Below, piece by piece: positions 42,661 to 48,206 of a stretch of DNA of 48,206 bases. Both the position numbers and the translations under genes were made by a program. The notes beneath the pieces are model-generated. The model worked only from the letters and a program-made list of their open reading frames with translations, was not told where the DNA came from and did not search any database. Source of the DNA: Nitrospinaceae bacterium (GTDB lineage Bacteria; Nitrospinota; Nitrospinia; Nitrospinales; JACRGP01); assembly GCA_029261555.1 (NCBI GenBank), contig JAJDBB010000097.1:1-48206 (forward strand). Reading direction: 5' to 3'. Position 1 is the stretch's first letter; the number at the start of each line of letters is the position of its first letter.

Positions 42661-43641
42661 TTATTTTTTGAATGCCTCAATCACCCAGGCGCCGTCGACT
42701 ATCGGGAATTTTTGAATCTTAGAAAACCCGGAGCTCTTCAATAGCTCCAAAATTTCAACCTGGGTATACACCTTTCCGGTATCGGTGTAGAGGAGCATGG
42801 TGAGGGCGAACATCGCCGCCGGCAAGGGTTCGGTCCGCGATTCTTTCAGTAAAAAATCCACAATGATCAAACGGCCGCCTACGGCTAAACTCCGATGGAT
42901 TTTTTTGAACAGCGTCCGGTTTTGCGCGACGTTGTAAATATGCAGAATGTTGGAATATAAAACCGTCTGATAATTTTCTCCGAACGGAGTTTCAAACATA
43001 TCGCCTTCAATAAAATCAAACCGGGACTTTAATTTCATTTTACCGGTAATTTCTTTGGCCACGGAAACGGCGGAGGACCTATCCAGTAAAACGGCTGTCG
43101 CCTTTTTATCTTTTTTTAGGATGGCGGCGCTATACGAACCGGGGCCTCCGCCCAGGTCGAGCAGGCGCCCCACCGGTTGTAACGCCGCTTGACGAGCAAT
43201 CTTTTGTGCCAGGCCTTCGCTTCTCTCGTGCATAGCATGGCTGAACAAGTGGCGCCCTTCCGAGTCGTCCTCCTGAGGGCTTGAGGGAACTCCCCTGCCC
43301 TGCCTGACGACGTCGACCAAGCGTTCCCACTCTCCCCGGTTCCCGCCTCTTAGATGAACCATGCCTTTTTTATAATCCGGGCTGGACTCGCAAAAATGCT
43401 TGAACGTTTCACTTGTGTTGGCGAATTTGCCTTTCACCAGACGCAAAGCGCCTAGCGCAGCCAAACCGTTCAACAACACTTGCGTCGCTTCGGAATTCGA
43501 TTTAATTTTTCGAGCCAGTTCGCCGGCCGTCAAATGCTTTTTCCCCAGATGCGTATAAACTTTTAGCTCAATGGCCGCAAGCAACAGGTGAACCTCTTCC
43601 AACTGGTCGATTTTTTCTATAATTTGATCGTAGGTCAACAT
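42661..43641 (-). CDS. Dimerising O-methyltransferase (acetylserotonin/hydroxyneurosporene type)
   Basis: A 326-residue two-domain methyltransferase. The N-terminal winged-helix dimerisation domain ('ELKVYTHLGKKHLTAGELAR') is followed by a Rossmann fold with 'GRLLDLGGGPGSYSAAILKK', 'FDFIEGDMFETPFG', 'LYSNILHIYNVAQNRTLFKK' and 'RLIIVDFLL'. Relatives methylate hydroxyls of small aromatic or carotenoid-like compounds, some act on other atoms; substrate unknown. ATG 43641 chosen (TTG 43647 abuts the upstream stop). Probably co-transcribed with the TlpA-like gene. Confidence 0.8.
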   Translation of the reverse strand: MLTYDQIIEKIDQLEEVHLLLAAIELKVYTHLGKKHLTAGELARKIKSNSEATQVLLNGLAALGALRLVKGKFANTSETFKHFCESSPDYKKGMVHLRGGNRGEWERLVDVVRQGRGVPSSPQEDDSEGRHLFSHAMHERSEGLAQKIARQAALQPVGRLLDLGGGPGSYSAAILKKDKKATAVLLDRSSAVSVAKEITGKMKLKSRFDFIEGDMFETPFGENYQTVLYSNILHIYNVAQNRTLFKKIHRSLAVGGRLIIVDFLLKESRTEPLPAAMFALTMLLYTDTGKVYTQVEILELLKSSGFSKIQKFPIVDGAWVIEAFKK

Positions 43642-43647
43642 ACTCAA

Positions 43648-44301
43648 TCACTCATCCAAAAGGTTTCTAACCAATTCTTCCAGTCCCTGCCCGAATCCAA
43701 ATATTTTGTGCCGCAACAAGCCTTTCTTATCGATAAGGATAGCGGAAGGGGTTCCCTTCAACTGGTAGGTTTCAAAAGTTTGCGCGTCGTAAATTTTCTT
43801 TCGCAGATAATCCGCAACCTGTTTCTTGACGGCCTCTTGAGTAGGCGCAGGCAACGCGGTGAAATGGGGGATATCTCTAGCGATAATTTTTTGCATCGCC
43901 TCCTCTCCCGCCCCAGCGCTTTTTTCCAATTTGTCCCACGCGACAGGGAAAGGAATTTCATAACGAAGCCGATTAAAGTCCAGTTGGTTTTCCCGGCCCA
44001 AATGCGCCAGCGTCTCGCCAATCACCTCGCCCCTGGATAAAAGTTTCTCCAGATTTCCCTGGTTATTTTTATCGAAATCCTCAAACGCGGTAGCGAGTCC
44101 CCATACGGTCAATCCTTGCGCCCCATACTTCTGGAATAAACCTATTGCCTCCGGGAGTCCGCCAATAAAACAGCCGGGGCAGTTGACCTGAAAAACTTCA
44201 ATCAGCACGACGTTGCCAATTTCATTGGCAAGCGAACTGGGTTCGCCCTGGGACCAGCGATCGACCACTAACTCGGGAGCGGGTTGATTAAGAGCCGACA
44301 T
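43648..44301 (-). CDS. TlpA/AhpC-type thioredoxin-fold protein with helical insertion
   Basis: A 217-residue thioredoxin-fold protein. The active-site CxxC is 'VNCPGCFIGGLPEAI', preceded by 'IGNVVLIEVFQ' and followed, after a long helical insert (about 75-165), by the cis-proline loop 'LKGTPSAILIDKKGLLRHKI'. TlpA-like proteins are usually exported reductants, but no signal peptide is visible from ATG 44301, so it may be cytoplasmic. The ORF upstream of 44301 overlaps the lipoprotein gene. Operon with the O-methyltransferase and TPR lipoprotein. Confidence 0.75.
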   Translation of the reverse strand: MSALNQPAPELVVDRWSQGEPSSLANEIGNVVLIEVFQVNCPGCFIGGLPEAIGLFQKYGAQGLTVWGLATAFEDFDKNNQGNLEKLLSRGEVIGETLAHLGRENQLDFNRLRYEIPFPVAWDKLEKSAGAGEEAMQKIIARDIPHFTALPAPTQEAVKKQVADYLRKKIYDAQTFETYQLKGTPSAILIDKKGLLRHKIFGFGQGLEELVRNLLDE

Positions 44302-45124
44302 AAATTTTTCCGCCCTGAATAACATGGTCCAGGCGTTCGATGAGTCTGCGGATATTGTTAGGAGGGTCGTTTGCCAAAGCGCGATCCAGGATGTATAGGG
44401 CTTGGCTGTTTTCTCCAAGATGGTTATGGACCCAGGCCAGCATGATATGTGACATGAACCATTTGTCGCTGGAGGGAAATTGTTTGACGACGGCGCTGAA
44501 ATTCTTTTTAGCTTTGGGATAATCTTTCAAGCGGAAATATCCCGACCCCAATCCAAAATAAATCCGGTCCAACAAAGAGTGCGGGGGATTGAGCTTTCTG
44601 GCTTTACGGAAGCTGGCGACGCTTTTCTTATATTTTAAATTTTTAAAAAAACGGATGGCTGCGTCGTAATGGTCCAACGAAGCTCCACGGTCCTTTTCGG
44701 CCTGCGCCAGGTCGTCAAATCCAGTTTGTATATCGTCGTTGGCTTTTTTCGCGGAATTTTTTAAACCGGCCACTTGACCATGAAGTTTGTCGATTTTATT
44801 TTCTTCTTTGGCAAGCGCTTCCACTGAGCTCTTTTCCATGGCAGAAAACTTGCCGGGCATTTGCTCTACCTGGGATTGAAACCTTCCAACGCTGGGAATC
44901 TCCCGCTCGGCCTCCAGGTAAATCGATTCAATGTCCGCGGCAATGCTGTCCAGCTCCATTTGCCGCAACCGCCGGGAATCCAGTTCCTCCTCACCGGGCG
45001 GTTCCCAGGCAAGCGCCTGGTTTGCGTCGGGTTCGGCGCCCACCACCACGGGACCATATCCCGCACAAGCGGAAAAAGTTAAAATAAAAATGCAAAAAAT
45101 AAAATTATGAAAAATTGATTTCAT
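44288..45124 (-). CDS. TPR-containing lipoprotein
   Basis: A 278-residue lipoprotein: signal peptide with lipobox 'FSACAGYG' (cysteine at about residue 20). It has a helical coiled region (about 85-150) and TPR-like repeats near the end ('AIRFFKNLKYKKSVASFRK', 'GSGYFRLKDYPKAKKNFSAV', 'GENSQALYILDRAL'). Such proteins assemble envelope complexes; the partner is unknown. The stop overlaps the TlpA-like start by 14 bp. Divergent from the DnaJ-like gene. Confidence 0.75.
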   Translation of the reverse strand: MKSIFHNFIFCIFILTFSACAGYGPVVVGAEPDANQALAWEPPGEEELDSRRLRQMELDSIAADIESIYLEAEREIPSVGRFQSQVEQMPGKFSAMEKSSVEALAKEENKIDKLHGQVAGLKNSAKKANDDIQTGFDDLAQAEKDRGASLDHYDAAIRFFKNLKYKKSVASFRKARKLNPPHSLLDRIYFGLGSGYFRLKDYPKAKKNFSAVVKQFPSSDKWFMSHIMLAWVHNHLGENSQALYILDRALANDPPNNIRRLIERLDHVIQGGKIYVGS

Positions 45125-45201
45125 CTAACTTGATATATAATTGAAATGAGAACTGTTTCATATTAATTTAAAAAACACGTTAAATCAATTGGTTAGGCGA
45201 A

Positions 45202-46128
45202 ATGAAGGATTACTACCAAACACTCGGGGTTGCAAAAAGCGCGGACGAGGCGGAAATAAAAAAGGCCTACCGTAAAAAGGCTATGGAATTTCACCCGGAC
45301 CGCAACAAGGACAACCCGAAGGCCGAAGAAAAATTCAAGGAATTAAGCGAAGCCTACGCCGTCCTCAGCGATCCCAAAAAACGCCAGGAATATGGTCAGG
45401 TTGGAGACTCCGGCTTTCATAAAAAATACAGCCGTGATGATATATTCCATGGATTCGACGTCAATGATATATTCCAAGGGTTCAGCGGCGGCAATCCTTT
45501 CTCCGGTTTCGGTGGAAACTTTGGAGGCGGCGGTTTTCAGGATTATTCCCAACAGCAGGGATCGAATTTCCCCGGCCAAGGTTTCGGAGGTCCTGAGCGC
45601 AGACCTGATATCGACGTCGAAAATGAGATCTCAGTTACCTTCGAAGAAGCTTGTCTGGGAACTGAAAAACATATTAACATTCAATTTGGCAACAACAGGC
45701 AGGAGACAAAAATTAAAATTCCAGCGGGTATCGAAAAAGGCAAGAAGTTACGATTGTCCGGAAAAGGTTATCGCCATCCGCATGGCGGCAGACGCGGTGA
45801 TATGTTATTACGGGTCAATATTCGGGATCATCCGGTTTTTAAGCGCCAGGGAAACGATATCCACATGGAAAAAATAATCTCCTTGACCGACGCCCTTCTG
45901 GGAACCTACATTCCCGTGCCTACGTTGTATGGCGAGAAACGGGTTCACGTTCCGGCCTGCACGCAAAACCTGGCCCGGCTCCGGTTGAAAGGCCAGGGAA
46001 TACCTCTCGCCAACGGTAATGGCAGGGGCGACCAGTTTGTTCAGGTGAAGGTGGAACTGCCCAAAAGCCTGACCGCTGAACAAAAAAATCTGTTAAAACA
46101 ATTCAAGGAAACCACTTTGGAGAATTGA
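45202..46128 (+). CDS. CbpA-like DnaJ-class co-chaperone
   Basis: A 308-residue J-domain protein. The J domain (about 1-65) has the HPD motif in '[17 protein letters not shown]', then a Gly/Phe-rich linker ('[19 protein letters not shown]'). The C-terminal substrate-binding domains follow ('[20 protein letters not shown]', '[17 protein letters not shown]'), with no zinc-finger domain, as in CbpA. It stimulates DnaK. The ferredoxin gene begins 11 bp after its stop, probably in the same transcript. Confidence 0.92.
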   Translation: MKDYYQTLGVAKSADEAEIKKAYRKKAMEFHPDRNKDNPKAEEKFKELSEAYAVLSDPKKRQEYGQVGDSGFHKKYSRDDIFHGFDVNDIFQGFSGGNPFSGFGGNFGGGGFQDYSQQQGSNFPGQGFGGPERRPDIDVENEISVTFEEACLGTEKHINIQFGNNRQETKIKIPAGIEKGKKLRLSGKGYRHPHGGRRGDMLLRVNIRDHPVFKRQGNDIHMEKIISLTDALLGTYIPVPTLYGEKRVHVPACTQNLARLRLKGQGIPLANGNGRGDQFVQVKVELPKSLTAEQKNLLKQFKETTLEN

Positions 46129-46139
46129 TAATACAACCC

Positions 46140-46436
46140 ATGGCTACTATAAATTTTATTCCAGACAGTATTAAACACGAAGTTGAAGACGGCACGCGAT
46201 TGATTGAGCTTTGCGACGAGATCGACTCCTCCCTTTCCTTTGGCTGTACCGAAGGCAGTTGCGGGGTGTGCGAATTGACGGTGGTGAGCGGCATGAAAAA
46301 TCTCTCCCGCGTCACCGAAGAGGAGGAGAATTACCTGTTGGAGGAGGATCTGGCAATCGGCATGCGGCTGGGTTGCCAATTGGCAGTCCGAAAGGGCCTC
46401 GTCGAGATCAAATGGAAAAAGCTTAAATCAAAATAG
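46140..46436 (+). CDS. [2Fe-2S] plant-type ferredoxin
   Basis: A 98-residue ferredoxin. Cluster cysteines appear as C-x4-C-x2-C in 'LSFGCTEGSCGVCELTVVSG' and a distal C in 'MRLGCQLAVRKGLVEIKW'. It carries single electrons to reductases, hydroxylases or radical enzymes; the partner is unknown. ATG 46140 preferred over TTG 46125, which lies within the DnaJ-like gene end. Downstream neighbour is the radical SAM gene (inferred possible link). Confidence 0.88.
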   Translation: MATINFIPDSIKHEVEDGTRLIELCDEIDSSLSFGCTEGSCGVCELTVVSGMKNLSRVTEEEENYLLEEDLAIGMRLGCQLAVRKGLVEIKWKKLKSK

Positions 46437-46447
46437 CTCTCCCTGAC

Positions 46448-46479
46448 GTGAGCGACCCTTATAAAATAAGGGTACGCGA
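46448..46479 (+). repeat. 32-bp palindromic dispersed repeat, copy 2
   Basis: Begins GTGAGCG, carries the perfect dyad ACCCTTAT/ATAAGGGT around a 3-base loop (46455-46473) and ends GCGA. It is the counterpart, in opposite orientation, of 11102-11133. It lies in the gap between the ferredoxin and radical SAM genes and may also act as a hairpin. Confidence 0.6.
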
Positions 46480-46527
46480 GGCGCCAAATGAGAAAAAATC
46501 CTATTATTTGAGACCCCCACAAAAACC

Positions 46528-48206
46528 ATGTCTGCCAGGATCGCCTTAGTCAACATGCCGTTTGGGTTTCATATTTACCCTTCCATTCAGTTGGGGACGG
46601 TCTCCACCCTGCTCAAATCCCACGGGCACGAGGCGACGAGTTTTTACCTCAATCTGCAATTCGCCCACCAGATTGGTCTGGACGTTTACAAACAACTTTG
46701 CGAAGAGCGTTTCCTTATCGGAGAATGGTTGTTCTCCCACCTGCTGTTCGGCGACTCTGCAAAAAACCGGGACTACCCGGTTCATTTTGAATCTCACCTG
46801 AAAAATATTCACCAGAGCATCGACCGTCCAGAATCATTTTTACTAGACGTCAAAACCAAGATGGTTCCGGAATTTCTCCATTGGGCCGCGGGGGCGGTTG
46901 ATTGGGCCCAATTTGACGCGGTGGGTTTCACGTCGACTTTCAATCAGAATATCGCCAGCGTGACTCTGGCGAAACTAATCAAAGAAAAATTTCCCTCGCT
47001 GAAAATTTTATTTGGCGGCTCAAATTTCGATTCCGAAATGGGGCTGGAATATTTCCGCGCGTTCGACTGGATCGATTACGTCGTCTCCGGCGAGGCGGAG
47101 CACGTTTTACCTGCCCTTGTGGAGTCGATTGAATCCGGCGGATCCATTCCCAAGGGAACAGTTCACCGCCGCGACGGCGAAACTTATTTCGAGGAAAATC
47201 TCGAAAATTTCGCCGATTTCAAAAAATACGGGGCGCCTGATTACGACGATTATTTTTCGCAGTTGAAAGAGATCGACGCCAACTCCCCCCTACTGGATAA
47301 CCCGATCATCCTTTATGAAACGGCGCGCGGATGCTGGTGGGGCGAGAAACATCACTGTACGTTTTGCGGTCTCAACGCGTCGACCATGGAATTTCGCTCG
47401 CGTTCTTCGGAGCAGGCGCTCGCCGAGTTGGCGGAACTTTCCCAGCGATACGATACCTACCGCTTTCGGCTGGTGGACAATATTCTGGAACGGGAATATG
47501 TCGACGGCGTGTTCGGGAAACTGGCCGACCAAAACCTGGACCTGGAATTTTTTATCGAGGTGAAAAGCAACCTGACCAAGGAGCAGATTCGCAAACTCGC
47601 GCACGGCGGGGTCAACGTCGTCCAGCCGGGGATAGAGAGCTTCAGCGGGAATACGCTAAAAGAAATGGACAAGGGGGTGCGTCCTCAGCAAAACGTATTT
47701 TGTTTAAAATGGGCGCTGTATTACGGGATGGACGTCACCTGGAGCATTTTGAGCGGCTTTCCGCAGGAAACCGACGAGGACTACCGCCAGCAAATCGACT
47801 TGATCCAATCAATCATCCACCTCCAGCCGCCGATCTCCGTCGGCGATATCTGGCTGGAGCGGTTCAGCCCTTACTACACGCGGCCCGATCAGTATGGGGT
47901 GCGTATCACCGGACCGGGCGAGGCCTATCCCTACGTTTACGACGGAGAAAAACTGGACTTGATGAAGATTGCGTACGATTTCGAGTTTGAAACCGAACGG
48001 AAGGTCGATCCCGCGCTAATCGGGAAATTGCAGGAAACGGTGGCGGAGTGGAAACGGCGACATCAATCCGACAACCTGCCGTTTTTGATTTACACGCGCT
48101 CTTTGGGTTTTGTCACGGTGTACGATAATCGCCGCCCGGACGGCGATTTAAAAATTCGCCTGGAGGGGGTTGCTGCAAAGGTTCTGGTGTATTGCTGTCC
48201 CGCCGC
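46528..48206 (+). CDS. Cobalamin-type radical SAM enzyme, RiPP maturation C-methyltransferase family (incomplete at window end)
   Basis: The open frame runs from ATG 46528 to the window edge (559 codons, no stop). Residues about 130-205 are a B12-binding-like Rossmann region ('AVGFTSTFNQNIASVTLAKL', 'ILFGGSNFDSEMGLE', 'YVVSGEAEHVLPAL'). The radical SAM domain has the unusual cluster motif C-x7-C-x2-C (Cys269, 277, 280) in 'ARGCWWGEKHHCTFCGLN', followed by 'VVQPGIESFSGNTLKEMDKG'. This CWWGxxxxCTFCG signature is characteristic of the RiPP maturation radical SAM C-methyltransferase family ('bacteriocin maturation' type). It probably methylates unactivated carbons of a ribosomal peptide. No precursor peptide gene is seen upstream in this window. 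Confidence 0.85.
   Translation, partial: MSARIALVNMPFGFHIYPSIQLGTVSTLLKSHGHEATSFYLNLQFAHQIGLDVYKQLCEERFLIGEWLFSHLLFGDSAKNRDYPVHFESHLKNIHQSIDRPESFLLDVKTKMVPEFLHWAAGAVDWAQFDAVGFTSTFNQNIASVTLAKLIKEKFPSLKILFGGSNFDSEMGLEYFRAFDWIDYVVSGEAEHVLPALVESIESGGSIPKGTVHRRDGETYFEENLENFADFKKYGAPDYDDYFSQLKEIDANSPLLDNPIILYETARGCWWGEKHHCTFCGLNASTMEFRSRSSEQALAELAELSQRYDTYRFRLVDNILEREYVDGVFGKLADQNLDLEFFIEVKSNLTKEQIRKLAHGGVNVVQPGIESFSGNTLKEMDKGVRPQQNVFCLKWALYYGMDVTWSILSGFPQETDEDYRQQIDLIQSIIHLQPPISVGDIWLERFSPYYTRPDQYGVRITGPGEAYPYVYDGEKLDLMKIAYDFEFETERKVDPALIGKLQETVAEWKRRHQSDNLPFLIYTRSLGFVTVYDNRRPDGDLKIRLEGVAAKVLVYCCPA

Noticed and set aside
47012..47990. Two plus-strand open frames at 47012-47266 and 47331-47990
   Set aside because: Both overlap the radical SAM gene out of frame. 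The correct frame has the cluster cysteines and the B12-like region, and is open to the window edge.
1..48206. CRISPR arrays, tRNA or rRNA genes, insertion sequences with transposase
   Set aside because: I saw no spaced direct repeats, no tRNA-like T-loop and D-loop pairing, no rRNA core sequence and no transposase or integrase motif.

Overview
The window looks like chromosomal DNA of a free-living, Gram-negative-type bacterium of moderate GC. It carries a MacA/MacB/TolC-type export system (an outer membrane is implied), TatA, an HtrA protease, a FlgM-like anti-sigma factor, a UbiE/MenG quinone methyltransferase, asparagine synthase and biotin and tetrapyrrole genes. Paired DUF1538 genes with a PII-like gene, DUF1566 proteins, a collagen/YadA-head secreted protein and an rSAM/B12 RiPP enzyme would fit Nitrospinota or former Deltaproteobacteria. 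That placement is a guess; there is no rRNA or other phylogenetic anchor, and I saw no tRNA.

Layout. 1-4.4 kb: the 3' end of nrdR, a secreted STN-like protein, a GC-rich hairpin repeat, a frameshifted collagen/YadA-head gene, a PilZ protein and a cysteine-rich LuxR regulator. 4.6-7.9 kb: the tetrapyrrole operon ccsA/hemX-hemA-hemC followed by an HspQ/YccV-like gene. 7.9-12.4 kb: glutamate dehydrogenase, nadC and small uncharacterised genes. 12.0-14.8 kb (minus strand): an operon of two DUF1538 membrane proteins, a PII-like protein, a CBS protein and a helical protein. 14.9-17.6 kb: TatA, an LRR protein, FlgM-like and companion genes, a gene-poor stretch and a copper-chaperone-type HMA protein. 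17.65-23.66 kb (minus strand): six overlapping genes (membrane protein, fatty acid hydroxylase/sterol desaturase, GH3-type acyl-adenylating enzyme, enolase-superfamily enzyme, UbiE-type methyltransferase, HtrA protease). 23.8-29.3 kb: DJ-1, a zinc-ribbon protein, asparagine synthase, a split transketolase and a MerR-type HTH/receiver fusion. 29.5-34.4 kb: TolC, MacA-like, MacB-like ATPase and permease. 34.4-36.8 kb: pabB/pabC-like pair. 37.7-42.6 kb: a biotin-precursor cluster (bioF, bioH-like esterase, bioC) that also contains a DUF429-GAF-histidine kinase fusion. 42.7-46.4 kb: an O-methyltransferase, a TlpA-like protein, a TPR lipoprotein, a CbpA-like DnaJ protein and a [2Fe-2S] ferredoxin. 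From 46.5 kb to the window end an open reading frame encodes a cobalamin-type radical SAM enzyme of the RiPP C-methyltransferase kind.

The items with most potential novelty are the overlapping GH3/hydroxylase/enolase/UbiE operon, the DUF429-kinase fusion inside the biotin cluster, the PII-DUF1538-CBS module, the MerR-REC fusion divergent from the exporter, and the RiPP-type radical SAM gene at the right edge. Two small dispersed repeat families are also visible: a 32-bp palindromic element (two copies) and a longer element sharing two motifs (two copies).
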